A stretch of 64,000 nucleotides of DNA from Robinsoniella peoriensis. Its GTDB lineage: Bacteria; Bacillota; Clostridia; Lachnospirales; Lachnospiraceae. Shown here in pieces: positions 53,340 through 62,720 of this stretch. The stretch covers positions 62,001 through 126,000 of the forward strand of contig NZ_JTGN01000011.1 of assembly GCF_000797495.1 (NCBI RefSeq), read 5' to 3'. How positions within the stretch are numbered: the first letter of the stretch is position 1; every line of letters begins with the position of its first letter. The position numbers were made by a program, and so were the translations under genes. The notes beneath the pieces were generated by a model. It did no database searches, was not told the DNA's origin, and saw only the letters and a program-made list of their open reading frames with translations.

Positions 53340-53918
53340 TTATTTTATTTCTTCACAAACTTCTTTTTCACAATTACGCATTGCCAGAATTGTCATTTCA
53401 AATAACTTATCCAGATCCCAGCCCAGCTGTTCTGCTCCTGTTCTAATAATATCCCTGGAACAGCCTGCAGCAAATTTCTTATCCTTAAATTTCTTTTTCA
53501 GGCTGGATACTTCCATATCCATAACACTCTTAGACGGACGCATGCGCGCTGCCGCACCAATCAGTCCTGTCAGTTCATCGGCAGCAAACAGTACCTTTTC
53601 CATCTCATGTACTGGTTTTACATCCACCACAATTCCATAACCATGGCTGCAAATTGCATGAATCAGCTCTTCCTCTGCCTCAATCTCCTTTAATAAATCC
53701 GGTGCTTTTATACAATGTTCTTCCGGATATTTTTCAAAATCAATATCATGCAGCAAACCTGCCATTCCCCAAAAATCTGCCTCGTCTCCATACCCCAGTT
53801 CTTTGGCATACCATCTCATTACTCCTTCTACCGTGAGCGCGTGAACCATATGAAATGGTTCCTGATTATATTTTTTTAATAATTCCAGTGCTTCTTCCCT
53901 GGTTACCTTTGTCTGCAT
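53340..53918 (-). CDS. HD domain-containing hydrolase
   Basis: 192 residues from an ATG behind AAGGAGGG. HD superfamily pattern: FHMVHAL (first His), GLLHDIDF (His-Asp), HCIKAPDL, and a later AADELTGL. These metal-dependent phosphohydrolases act on nucleotides or similar; the substrate here is unknown. Monocistronic. Confidence 0.85.
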   Translation of the reverse strand: MQTKVTREEALELLKKYNQEPFHMVHALTVEGVMRWYAKELGYGDEADFWGMAGLLHDIDFEKYPEEHCIKAPDLLKEIEAEEELIHAICSHGYGIVVDVKPVHEMEKVLFAADELTGLIGAAARMRPSKSVMDMEVSSLKKKFKDKKFAAGCSRDIIRTGAEQLGWDLDKLFEMTILAMRNCEKEVCEEIK

Positions 53919-54118
53919 CTGTTTTCCCTCCTTATACAATAAAAGAATATTTAGTTGTAATTATAAGCGTATTTTAAAAAAAGTCAATAATATGTCCGGA
54001 TTGTCCACCCATCAGTACCGTTTTCTCTCTTTCCATCCTTGTCTCTATGTGTTATATTAACAAAGAGCAGATTATATTTACATATTTACTATACAATTTA
54101 CACAGTGAGGACACCCTT

Positions 54119-55942
54119 ATGAAGGCCAACTTATTTTCTTCTATTAAAACCAAGATTTTTTTATCCTATGGGTCAATTATTTTATTACTGACTCTATTTA
54201 CCAGCTTTCTGTATTATTTTGTTTCTTACAATACTTTTGTGAAAAACTATACGGCAACCTCCAGGCAAAGTACAAAAATTATATCCCATCAGATTGAGCA
54301 GACTTTTGACAATATAAATGTCCTCCAAAAGAAGATGCTGGAATCTGATGTAGTGCGGGAATATGTTTTTGAAAATGCTGCCCGGCGCAAACTGGCATTT
54401 GACCGGGCATTTCAGAATACCATTTACACAATATGCGGTTATGATTTTGAATTTTTCCACATGAATATCCTGAATCTGGAAGATAATCATCTGATTACAT
54501 TTGGCCAGCGTTATGACTATCAGCCTTATGAACTTACTTCCAGCATAAAACAAGATTTAATACAGCCTACCATTGACTTAAATGGGGCAAAAAATATAAT
54601 GCCTACCGACAGCGGTACCATTTATAAGATTGACAAGGATGTCCACACCATTTCCATGCTCCGCTGCTTTGGACGTTATGCATTGACTATCCCAAAGGCC
54701 GTCATAGAAATACAGATTAATTACTATACACTGGACCGGGTAATTTCTGACACCATTTATTCTTTTAACCGTCATGCGGAAACAGTTCTGATATTTGATA
54801 AAAACAAAAAGTTAATCTATCCCTATGACCTGGATCAGAAGCTGCTTAACCATTATATTTCACTGGATTTCAAAAATGAAACCAGCTTTATAAATCCAAA
54901 TACGAAAGAACGTGAGATTGTTACTACGCATACTTCTGATTTCACGGGATTCACTACACTTTTGATTACTCCCGATTCTTATATCCTCACCAATCAGCAT
55001 TTTTACCGTAACATTGGTATCCTGATTGCAGCCGTGTCACTTTTACTGCTGACGACAATATCTTACCGGGTAGCCCAGAGTATTACCAGACCCATCATAC
55101 GCTTAAAAGACAGCATCTCCCATCTGGAACTGGACTCCATTTCAGAAGAATCCGCTTATGTGCCCGACAGCAACTTAAATGAACTGGAACTGTTAAGCGA
55201 TGCATATAACCGGATGCAGGTCCGTTTAAAAGAATCCCTGGACGATATTGTAAAATCCAAGACTTTATCTGTCCACGCTCAGATTATGGCACTGCAGGCA
55301 CAGATGGATTCACATTTTCTATACAACTCCCTGACTATTATCTCCATTATGGCGGAAGAGCACGATGATATGCAGGTAGCTGATATGTGTATCAAGCTAA
55401 CTCAGATGCTGCGTTATATAACCGAAGATTATTCCAAAAACACGACCTTTGAACAGGAATTAAAACATACGCGCAATTACACTGACCTGATGTCTATCCG
55501 GTTTGGTGACAAAATTTCCTTTGATTATCACATTGAACCGGGGCTCTGCTTTCTGCCTATCCCCCGCCTGATTATTCAGCCATTGGTAGAAAACAGTGTA
55601 AAATATTCCAGAGAGGACGGAAAAACACTGCAGATAGAGATTCATTCCTGGCTGGAAGAAAATTACTGGTATACCGAAATCAGGGATAACGGGAACGGAT
55701 TTACGGATGAGGCAATCAACCAGGTAAATCAGAAAATCGAAAGCCTGAACAAAGAAGAAAATTATCCCGAACTGACAATAAACGGGATGGGTATCGCCAA
55801 TATATATCTGCGGCTAAAGCTGTTTTACAGCAATCTGTTTGTATTTGAGATCAAAAATACAGACCAGGGAGCTTTCATTAAAATAGGAGGGAATATAAAT
55901 GAGTACGAATGCGACAATAACCGTAATTGTAACGGAAGATGA
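54119..55942 (+). CDS. Sensor histidine kinase (YesM/LytS-like), second system
   Basis: 607 residues from an ATG eight bases after GAGG. Two membrane helices (about 13-35 and 295-320) around an extracellular sensor domain; HAMP; the His box QAQMDSHFLYNSL (the usual N-P before His is D-S); HATPase with DNGNGF and GMGIAN. Its last 44 bases overlap the response regulator. The neighbouring uronate operon is a possible target, but a distant one is equally possible. Confidence 0.9.
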   Translation: MKANLFSSIKTKIFLSYGSIILLLTLFTSFLYYFVSYNTFVKNYTATSRQSTKIISHQIEQTFDNINVLQKKMLESDVVREYVFENAARRKLAFDRAFQNTIYTICGYDFEFFHMNILNLEDNHLITFGQRYDYQPYELTSSIKQDLIQPTIDLNGAKNIMPTDSGTIYKIDKDVHTISMLRCFGRYALTIPKAVIEIQINYYTLDRVISDTIYSFNRHAETVLIFDKNKKLIYPYDLDQKLLNHYISLDFKNETSFINPNTKEREIVTTHTSDFTGFTTLLITPDSYILTNQHFYRNIGILIAAVSLLLLTTISYRVAQSITRPIIRLKDSISHLELDSISEESAYVPDSNLNELELLSDAYNRMQVRLKESLDDIVKSKTLSVHAQIMALQAQMDSHFLYNSLTIISIMAEEHDDMQVADMCIKLTQMLRYITEDYSKNTTFEQELKHTRNYTDLMSIRFGDKISFDYHIEPGLCFLPIPRLIIQPLVENSVKYSREDGKTLQIEIHSWLEENYWYTEIRDNGNGFTDEAINQVNQKIESLNKEENYPELTINGMGIANIYLRLKLFYSNLFVFEIKNTDQGAFIKIGGNINEYECDNNRNCNGR

Positions 55943-57431
55943 ACCGATCATTCTGAATAATATAGTCAAAAAAGTGGAAAATTCTTCTGAATCTGTTTCT
56001 GTAATCGGCAAGGCACAAAGCGGAAATGAAACATTGGCACTACTGGCAGTGTCACAGCCGGATATTTTAATTACTGATATTGAAATGCCGGGAATTAACG
56101 GTCTGGAATTAATCTGCCAGGTGCGGGAGCGCTATCCCGGAATCCATATTGTGATTTTAAGTGGTTACAGCAATTTTGAATATGCCAGAACGGCAATAAA
56201 ATACAATGTGGAGGATTACATATTAAAACCGGTGTCACAGGAAGACTTAAAAGAGCTTCTGACCCGCCTGGCTCAAAAAATACAGCTGGAAAGACACTCT
56301 AAAGAACGCAATATTCTTTCAATGACCTTAAAGGGTGATGAAGAAAGTGCCTGCTGGCCTTATTATTTTCATGAAGGCCGTTTTATACTGGCACTAATCA
56401 GTCTTGGCAGCAAGCCTTCCCAGTTTACTTCACCTCAGATCAGCCGGGATTACCAGATCCTTTGGGAAGATTTTGATATCCCTGGATTTTTAAAAGGCAG
56501 GCAGAAGCTGGAGCATGCCTGGCTGATCGATGAAACTTACAGCCTCCAGAAATTCGTCATTATTTATACAACAAATGCTTCCTTTACACCAGAACACTTT
56601 GCCCTGGCTCTTTACCGCTATATGGCTTCTGCTGTATCTGATGTTCCGTTTCACATAGAAGTATGCCCTACCCTGATTCCATGCAGCGAGATCTGGAATA
56701 CGGCAAAGCTGATCCGCCATTTCTATGAAACTACAGTTCCCTCTTTTTCCAGGGGCTACTGCTGCATCAGTGATACGCTGCCGGATTTTTCGCAGGTACA
56801 GAACCTGCAAAAGAATTTAAGTGCATACCTGCATCAGATTAGCACTTCGACACAGCTTTTAAAATATACAAAAGACGGCATTTTTGAATACCACAAACTT
56901 CACGCTCCTGCTGCATACACAGATTCCTTTTTGTATGAAATTTATCATGCGCTTCCATCCTTATTTCACGTAGAAGAAAATATATGCCGGAATTATATGT
57001 CACAGATACTATGCAGGTTCTATACATACAAAGACCCGGAGGCTCTCTGTGCAGACGTCTCTTCATCGCTAATGGAAATCATCCGGCAACATACCCCGGG
57101 GATGAATGCAGACTCCCTTTATGAGAATCTGAAAAAATATATTGAAGATAATTTCAACTGTAAGATTTCACTAAATGATCTGTCCGAACGCTTTGGCTAT
57201 ACTTCTTCTTATATTAACCGTATATACAAAAAAAACAGCGGCATTTCGCCGCTGCAGTATATGACTAATCTTCGCATGGAACATGCAAAGCAGCTTTTAA
57301 AAAAAGACATCGATGCAGATATTAAATCCATAGCTGCCGCCGCAGGCTATGAGGACGCCAGGTATTTCAGCCGGGTTTTCAAAAATGAGACCGGCAAGAC
57401 GCCTTCTGCTTATGCGGGCAGGCTATTATAG
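55899..57431 (+). CDS. Response regulator, AraC-type output (YesN-like), second system
   Basis: 510 residues behind AGGAGGG. Receiver 1-125: TEDEP, phospho-Asp in ILITDIEMPGING, LSGYSNFEYA, ILKPVS. Long linker, then two AraC HTH motifs (SLNDLSERFGYTSSYINRIYKK; IKSIAAAAGYEDARYFSRVFKNE). Overlaps the kinase by 44 bases and the convergent downstream gene by 6 bases. Confidence 0.92.
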   Translation: MSTNATITVIVTEDEPIILNNIVKKVENSSESVSVIGKAQSGNETLALLAVSQPDILITDIEMPGINGLELICQVRERYPGIHIVILSGYSNFEYARTAIKYNVEDYILKPVSQEDLKELLTRLAQKIQLERHSKERNILSMTLKGDEESACWPYYFHEGRFILALISLGSKPSQFTSPQISRDYQILWEDFDIPGFLKGRQKLEHAWLIDETYSLQKFVIIYTTNASFTPEHFALALYRYMASAVSDVPFHIEVCPTLIPCSEIWNTAKLIRHFYETTVPSFSRGYCCISDTLPDFSQVQNLQKNLSAYLHQISTSTQLLKYTKDGIFEYHKLHAPAAYTDSFLYEIYHALPSLFHVEENICRNYMSQILCRFYTYKDPEALCADVSSSLMEIIRQHTPGMNADSLYENLKKYIEDNFNCKISLNDLSERFGYTSSYINRIYKKNSGISPLQYMTNLRMEHAKQLLKKDIDADIKSIAAAAGYEDARYFSRVFKNETGKTPSAYAGRLL

Positions 57432-58211
57432 AAGGTCTGTACCGTATACTTCCATCTGGGTCAGCGCCGGAAATGGCGATGGCTCTTTTGATTTTATTAA
57501 CTGGCTGATTTCAACCCAGTTAATCTGTTTTTTCTCGAAAGCTTTTATATGGGGCAAAGCGCTTTTTTTCATGTCTAATTCCAGAGTACTTCCATCTGAG
57601 AAAGTGAGGACTGCTTTTTTCCACCAGTTATCATGGGGGAAGTCCGCTCTGGTGTAAAGCACCACCTGATCAACCTCTACAGTACGTCCAAAATCAATTC
57701 TCATAACCGCATCATCCTGTCTGTTGATTCCCCAGGACTCATAGGGCCATTCCCCATGACTGCTGTTTACCGTCACTCCATCAATTGCGTTTCTGGCTGC
57801 AAAAACAGCCTCCCCTCTGGTCTCCACGTTAGCCGTGGCATGAGGATAACAATTGGTATCCCCATGCTGGTCATTAATATTATATGCCAGATTGCGATAA
57901 GCTTTAACCTCATAATCTTTTGCAGTTCTGGCTGTAATCAGGTGCTTTGTTCCGTAAAATGCTTTTGGTGAATAGCTGATTCTTTTTTCCCCGAACGGAA
58001 TAGTGAATGCCACATTTCCCGTCACGTACACCAGGGACTTGCCGAGAGCATCATCCACCTGCAGCCACAGATATCCCTGTTCACAATCCACTTCCAGGAT
58101 AATACGGTCGCCTTCCCTGTACTCTCTTGCACACACCAGGTTCACTTCCTCTTCTCCCCGGCTGACTGCTATTGTTTTATCATCCCTGTCCAATACTTTA
58201 ATACTTAGCAT
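57426..58211 (-). CDS. Cytoplasmic discoidin-like carbohydrate-binding protein
   Basis: 261 residues, no signal peptide. Residues about 1-95 form a beta-rich domain (MLSIKVLDRDDKTIAVSRGEE). The C-terminal about 115-255 has the F5/8 type C (discoidin) jellyroll: ARNAIDGVTVNSSHGEWPYESWGINRQDDAVMRIDFGRTVEVDQVVLYTR, then a closing TQMEVYGTDLL. Such folds bind sugars. Being the last gene of the uronate operon, after the isomerase, an intracellular role on sugar or enzyme is implied; I do not know it. An enzyme activity is not ruled out. Confidence 0.7.
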   Translation of the reverse strand: MLSIKVLDRDDKTIAVSRGEEEVNLVCAREYREGDRIILEVDCEQGYLWLQVDDALGKSLVYVTGNVAFTIPFGEKRISYSPKAFYGTKHLITARTAKDYEVKAYRNLAYNINDQHGDTNCYPHATANVETRGEAVFAARNAIDGVTVNSSHGEWPYESWGINRQDDAVMRIDFGRTVEVDQVVLYTRADFPHDNWWKKAVLTFSDGSTLELDMKKSALPHIKAFEKKQINWVEISQLIKSKEPSPFPALTQMEVYGTDLL

Positions 58212-58227
58212 ATTGCTGCTCCTTTTG

Positions 58228-58866
58228 TTATGCCAGAATTGTCTTTACACAATCTGCGATTTTATCACACTTGCAGTTTGCAAAGAAATATTCCTGGAAT
58301 TTATCTCCGCTTAAAGCGCCTTTTACTAACTCCTGATCCAGATTCTTAAGAATGTCTGTCATACCGGTATGAGTGACCTTTTTAACTTCGTCCAGAATTT
58401 TTTTATTCCGCTGTTCCGGTACCGCACGCTCTCTTGGGTAGCCCTGTCCGCTTTCCCCTTCGAATAATTTTTCAAAAATATACTGGAGATTTAATTCCGC
58501 CCCCCAGCCAAAACCTTTTGCAAATGGCAGCGCAATGGCATTACCGTCATTGATCTGTGCAAACATATATGCATCGGAAACATCCACGATATGTCCGCAA
58601 AGTACGCCTGGAAATGCATTGCATGCCAGCATTGCGCCTTCTCCCGTTCCACAGCCTGTAATTACATAATCTGCTGCTCCTGAATTTAACAAAACTGCTG
58701 CAAGAATACCATTCTGCACGTATGTCAGCTGATGTGGATCCTTGTCACTGTACATCCCATAATTATAAACTTCATGTCCCATAGGCTCTGTAACTTTTTT
58801 TAAGGTATCGCAAATCATGGCATTTTTTGCTGCCTGGCTGTTTTCATTGATTAATGCTATTTTCAT
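58228..58866 (-). CDS. RpiB/LacA/LacB family sugar-phosphate isomerase
   Basis: 212 residues. Rossmann-like start MKIALINENSQA; substrate region ITGCGTGEGAMLACNAFPGVLCG, corresponding to the Cys/Thr-Gly loop of RpiB; longer at the C-terminus than RpiB (about 150). Placed 23 bases after the KduD-like gene; in uronate loci of Firmicutes such proteins catalyse an aldose-ketose isomerisation, sometimes in place of KduI. Exact reaction not set. Confidence 0.85.
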   Translation of the reverse strand: MKIALINENSQAAKNAMICDTLKKVTEPMGHEVYNYGMYSDKDPHQLTYVQNGILAAVLLNSGAADYVITGCGTGEGAMLACNAFPGVLCGHIVDVSDAYMFAQINDGNAIALPFAKGFGWGAELNLQYIFEKLFEGESGQGYPRERAVPEQRNKKILDEVKKVTHTGMTDILKNLDQELVKGALSGDKFQEYFFANCKCDKIADCVKTILA

Positions 58867-58889
58867 CTGAGTTTACTCCTTATCTATTC

Positions 58890-59693
58890 TTATTTCGGCT
58901 GTTTTCCTATGTATGCTAAAATTCCGCCGTCAACATACAGTACATGCCCATTTACAAAATTTGATGCATCCGATGCTAAAAATACTGCCGGTCCCATTAA
59001 GTCTTCCGGGGTTCCCCAACGTGCCTGAGGTGTCTTGGAAATAATAAACTGGTCAAAAGGATGTCTGCTGCCGTCTTCGGAAGGTTCGCGAAGCGGTGCG
59101 GTCTGAGGTGTTGCAATATAACCTGGTCCTATGCCGTTACACTGAATATTATATTCACCGTATTCAGAGGCAATATTTTTAGTAAGCATCTTCAGTCCGC
59201 CTTTTGCTGCTGCATAAGCAGAGACAGTTTCCCGCCCCAGTTCACTCATCATAGAACAAATATTGATAATTTTTCCATGACCTTTTTTGATCATAGCAGG
59301 GATCACAGCTTTTGACATAATAAATGGTGCATTCAAGTCAATATCGATAACCTGTCTGAATTCATCCACACTCATATCACACATTGGAACCCGCTTAATG
59401 ATGCCAGCGTTATTCACCAGAATATCAACGGTTCCCAGTTCTTCTTCTATGTCTGCTACCATCTGCTGTACCTGCTTTTCATCTGTAACATCGCAGATAT
59501 AGCCATGTGCGTCAATTCCTTTTTCTTTATAATCAGCAAGAGCTTTATCCATATGCTCCTGTCCTCTGCAGTTAAATGCAATTTTTGCCCCTGCCTGAGC
59601 AAAAGCCTCTGCCATTGCAAATCCGATTCCGTATGCCGCTCCTGTTACCAGCGCCACTTTACCTTCTAATGAAAATGTATTTAAAATATTCAT
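58890..59693 (-). CDS. kduD: 2-dehydro-3-deoxy-D-gluconate 5-dehydrogenase / gluconate 5-dehydrogenase (SDR)
   Basis: 267 residues. SDR motifs: TGAAYGIG (cofactor), NNAG, and the catalytic Ser...Tyr-x3-Lys with YAAAKGG. Ends in the family-typical VNGHVLYVDGG. KduD oxidoreduces 2-keto-3-deoxygluconate / 2,5-diketo-3-deoxygluconate after KduI in uronate catabolism; gluconate 5-dehydrogenase is the close alternative. The operon position next to KduI favours KduD. Confidence 0.88.
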   Translation of the reverse strand: MNILNTFSLEGKVALVTGAAYGIGFAMAEAFAQAGAKIAFNCRGQEHMDKALADYKEKGIDAHGYICDVTDEKQVQQMVADIEEELGTVDILVNNAGIIKRVPMCDMSVDEFRQVIDIDLNAPFIMSKAVIPAMIKKGHGKIINICSMMSELGRETVSAYAAAKGGLKMLTKNIASEYGEYNIQCNGIGPGYIATPQTAPLREPSEDGSRHPFDQFIISKTPQARWGTPEDLMGPAVFLASDASNFVNGHVLYVDGGILAYIGKQPK

Positions 59694-59713
59694 TTGATTC
59701 TCCTCTATTCTAA

Positions 59714-59729
59714 TGGGAAACGCTTCCCA
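59714..59729. promoter_or_regulatory. LacI-type palindrome between kduI and kduD
   Basis: TGGGAAACGCTTCCCA, one mismatch from perfect symmetry, with the AA-N-CG-N-T core of LacI/GalR and CcpA operators. A LacI-type regulator is not encoded in this window. Confidence 0.5.
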
Positions 59730-59769
59730 CGTTCTCTGCTAAATATACTGCACGAAACAGGTCTCCACG

Positions 59770-60630
59770 TTACCGGATATCTCTGTTGGCCACGCCGTCC
59801 ATATCATCAAAGTCCTGATTTTCTCCAACCATTCCCCAGATAAAGGTATAGGCTCTGGAACCACATCCGGAATGAATGGACCAGCTTGGAGAAATAACTG
59901 CTTCTTCACTGCGCATTACGATATGTCTTGTCTCCGTTGGCTCTCCCATGTAATGCATTACAAATGCATCTTCCGGCATATCAAAATACAGATACACTTC
60001 CATACGTCTGTCATGGGTATGGCAGGGCATGGTATTCCACACACTGCCCGGTTCCAGTTTTGTCATTCCCATTACCAACTGGCAGCTTTCTACCTGCCCT
60101 GGCAGAATATACTTACAGATCGTGCGGTGGTTTGCCTCTTCAAGAGACCCCAGCTCCACTTTATTTTCATTTTTTACAATTACAACACCTTCACTGGCTT
60201 CTCCCTCAGGCTTAATATGTACTGTGGGATATGCAGTGTGTGCCGGTGCACTGTTAAAATAAAACTTAGCCGGTACGTCTGCATCGTCACTCTCAAAAGT
60301 GATATCCTTTGCACCCATACCGATATACATTCCTTCTTTTTCCATGATATGAAATACTTTGCCGTCTACCGTTATCTTTCCCGGCGCTCCAATGTTAATC
60401 ACACCCATTTCTCTTCGCTGTAAAAAATAATCGGCTCTTAATTCCTCTCCCGCTGTGAGCATAACCGGTTCCACCGGAACTGCCGCTCCTGTAATAATAC
60501 GGTCAATATGGCTGTATACCATTTTCATTTTTCCGGGAACAAATAAATCCTGAATTAAAAATTCCTCTCTTAAACGGTCTGTTGTATAATGTTTTACATC
60601 TCTTGGGGATGCTGCTGTTCTAAGTTCCAT
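59770..60630 (-). CDS. kduI: 5-dehydro-4-deoxy-D-glucuronate isomerase
   Basis: 286 residues. Cupin-like KduI fold with zinc ligands in the C-terminal barrel: NTMPCHTHDRRMEVYLYFD and PSWSIHSGCGSRAYTFIWGM. N-terminal RREMGVINIG is typical. Converts 4-deoxy-L-threo-5-hexosulose uronate (from unsaturated uronates released by lyases) to 3-deoxy-D-glycero-2,5-hexodiulosonate. First gene of the operon; AAAGGA eight bases before the ATG. Divergent from an AraC regulator. Confidence 0.94.
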   Translation of the reverse strand: MELRTAASPRDVKHYTTDRLREEFLIQDLFVPGKMKMVYSHIDRIITGAAVPVEPVMLTAGEELRADYFLQRREMGVINIGAPGKITVDGKVFHIMEKEGMYIGMGAKDITFESDDADVPAKFYFNSAPAHTAYPTVHIKPEGEASEGVVIVKNENKVELGSLEEANHRTICKYILPGQVESCQLVMGMTKLEPGSVWNTMPCHTHDRRMEVYLYFDMPEDAFVMHYMGEPTETRHIVMRSEEAVISPSWSIHSGCGSRAYTFIWGMVGENQDFDDMDGVANRDIR

Positions 60631-60734
60631 GTCAACTATCCTTTCTTTTTACCTTACCGGAATTATAAATTTCTCTTATGAAACAATCATAACATATCAT
60701 TATTACTCTTTCCTGTTGTTTTTTGATCTAAATA

Positions 60735-60763
60735 TTGCAAATTTTGAACTTTTCCTGTATAGT
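60735..60763 (+). promoter_or_regulatory. Promoter of the AraC gene
   Basis: TTGCAA, 17 bases, TATAGT, about 40 bases before the start. Confidence 0.6.
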
Positions 60764-60802
60764 AAGGAAAAAGAGGTAATCTATTTTAAGGGAGGTTTTG
60801 AA

Positions 60803-61660
60803 ATGAAAGAATACAGTTCCTGCAAAGCAGCCATTGAATCCTGTCTGGAGAGGCAGTATTTCTCCATAGCCCATCTATATAACGAAGAAAAACCGATGAA
60901 GATGCATATTCATAACTGTTATGAGATCTATTTCTCAGTTTCCGGAGGCAAACAGTTTTTAATCGATAACCGTTTCTACTCCATTCAGCCGGGAGATATT
61001 TTTTTCATTAACCAATACGAAAGCCATCATCTGACCCAGATTGATTCTGAGGTCCACGAACGGGTTGTCCTTTCCATTTATCCGGATTTTCTAAAAAGGC
61101 TCTCTTCTGACCAGACCGATTTAAATCATTGTTTTTCCTGCCGCAATCCGGGTACGGATCATAAACTGAGCCTGAACGAAGAAGAACAAAAACGATTTTT
61201 ATATTTTATCCATAAAATCTGCCAGACAGATGGTTTTGGCTCTGATCTGACCGAACGCTGTGCTTTTATTGAACTGATGGTATTTTTGAACAAGGTATTT
61301 TACAAGAACCAGAGAAAAGAATTATCCGACGAGACGCCTACCTATCATCAGCAGGTAGACCAGATTTTAACCTACATTAACCAGAATATAAAAAACCCTC
61401 TCACAATTGATGAATTGTCAGAGCAGTTTTTTTTAAGTCCTTCTTATATCTGCCGCATTTTTAAATCGGCAACGGGAACTACCATAAATAAATATATTAC
61501 GGCGAAGCGGATCACCATTGCCAAGGCTCTGCTGACTGACGGCTGTACCGTCAGTGAGGCTTGTGAGCAATGTGGTTTTAACGATTACAGTAATTTTTTA
61601 AAATCATTTACAAAAGCAGTGGGCATATCACCAAAAAAATATGCCCAGTTTTCAACCTGA
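60803..61660 (+). CDS. AraC family transcriptional regulator
   Basis: 285 residues from an ATG behind GGGAGG; a 58-codon in-frame extension overlaps the promoter. N-terminal cupin (MKMHIHNCYEIYFSVSGG; PGDIFFINQYESHHL), C-terminal two HTH motifs (TIDELSEQFFLSPSYICRIFKS; VSEACEQCGFNDYSNFLKSFTK). Divergent from kduI, so probably the uronate-responsive activator of that operon. Its stop directly abuts the opposing flavodoxin stop. Confidence 0.92.
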   Translation: MKEYSSCKAAIESCLERQYFSIAHLYNEEKPMKMHIHNCYEIYFSVSGGKQFLIDNRFYSIQPGDIFFINQYESHHLTQIDSEVHERVVLSIYPDFLKRLSSDQTDLNHCFSCRNPGTDHKLSLNEEEQKRFLYFIHKICQTDGFGSDLTERCAFIELMVFLNKVFYKNQRKELSDETPTYHQQVDQILTYINQNIKNPLTIDELSEQFFLSPSYICRIFKSATGTTINKYITAKRITIAKALLTDGCTVSEACEQCGFNDYSNFLKSFTKAVGISPKKYAQFST

Positions 61661-62092
61661 TTACAATTTTGCAAGCTTTTCACCTAACTTGCGGCAGTCT
61701 TCTAATACCTGGTCATCCGGCTCTTCACAGCACATCAGCCCTTTGCCCTCAACCAGCTTTCCGCCTTTTTCGGTAACACGTTCTTCCCAGTCACGCATCC
61801 ACTGGCCGTCGCCCCATCCGTAAGAACCAAAGAGAGCAACCTGTTTACCGGACAAATTGCTCTCCAGTTCTTCCATAAAAGGCTCCATGCTTCCTTCTTC
61901 CAGCACTTCATCCCCCATTGCCGGGCAGCCCATTGCAAATATGCTGTCATCCTTCAGATCATCTGCCTTAATTGTATCCACATCCAGAAGATCCGCTTTT
62001 GCTTCTCCCTTTTCAACACCTTCTGCAATCGCCTGCGCCATTGCCTGTGTATTGCCTGTTCCGCTCCAATATACCACTTTAATTGTCTTCAT
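61661..62092 (-). CDS. Flavodoxin
   Basis: 143 residues from an ATG behind AAGGAG; 11 upstream codons are dropped. FMN phosphate loop WSGTGNTQAMA (about 8-18), FMN-ring loops AMGCPAMGDE and FGSYGWGDGQWM. A small electron carrier that replaces ferredoxin under iron limitation. It follows DUF3793 and DUF2325, whose upstream iron box fits this role. About 40 bases separate it from DUF3793, so it is probably co-transcribed. Confidence 0.93.
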   Translation of the reverse strand: MKTIKVVYWSGTGNTQAMAQAIAEGVEKGEAKADLLDVDTIKADDLKDDSIFAMGCPAMGDEVLEEGSMEPFMEELESNLSGKQVALFGSYGWGDGQWMRDWEERVTEKGGKLVEGKGLMCCEEPDDQVLEDCRKLGEKLAKL

Positions 62093-62132
62093 TATATTCT
62101 CCTTCTTTCTGTCTGCATTTTCCAAACACGCT

Positions 62133-62720
62133 CTAGCATACCACCTGTCGTATACTTTTATGCTTCATAAATTCGCTTGCAGCATGATCCCGCACCTCAT
62201 CGTAAGTCCGAAATACCTGTGCTGCCTGCATTGGATTATGGTAAACTTTCCAATAACCGGACAATAAGCTGTTCTTTCCGCCATTTTGAATAAATGCCTT
62301 TACATCTTCAATGGGATATTGCAGGAAGATACCAAGCTCATGCGGAAAATCCCCGGTCCTGCGCATAAATAATTCATATCTGCTGCGCAGTCTTTTTAAA
62401 ATTTCCGGCATACCCATATCTGCATATCCGTAGCTTTGTACAAAATCCCAGGCTTTTTTATCTTCTAAAATTGAGTTTAGCCTGTCTTCGCGGTATAGAA
62501 AGATTACCTCGTTTTTACTTCCTGTATATAAAATCTTACAGGAAATGTCAGTATCCTTTAATATGTTAAAAAGATGCAGCCACATTCCTTTTGGAAGCGT
62601 AATCAGATTAGATGCTTTAACACCCTTTAAAACCGGTGCACATTGAAATACCACCTGAAAACAAAGCTGCTCCCATGCACTGCTGCTGGATAAATAGTCA
62701 AGAATTAATTCTGCTGGCAT
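62133..62720 (-). CDS. DUF3793 family protein
   Basis: 195 residues from an ATG behind AGGAGGG; a start 32 codons earlier overlaps the previous gene more. Conserved CAPVLKGVKASNLITLP, YRRYxL-like region KRLRSRYELFMR, FPHELGIFLQYPIEDVKAFI and GYWKVYHN are hallmarks of DUF3793, a clostridial family often next to iron-uptake or flavodoxin genes. No function known. Starts 16 bases inside the DUF2325 gene. Confidence 0.9.
   Translation of the reverse strand: MPAELILDYLSSSSAWEQLCFQVVFQCAPVLKGVKASNLITLPKGMWLHLFNILKDTDISCKILYTGSKNEVIFLYREDRLNSILEDKKAWDFVQSYGYADMGMPEILKRLRSRYELFMRRTGDFPHELGIFLQYPIEDVKAFIQNGGKNSLLSGYWKVYHNPMQAAQVFRTYDEVRDHAASEFMKHKSIRQVVC

Noticed and set aside
59714..59729. Classical CcpA cre site
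   Set aside because: Only the central core fits the cre consensus; outer positions mismatch, so it is listed only as a LacI-type palindrome.
59872..60423. A 183-codon + strand frame opposite kduI
   Set aside because: Antisense to a well-conserved enzyme and without family features.
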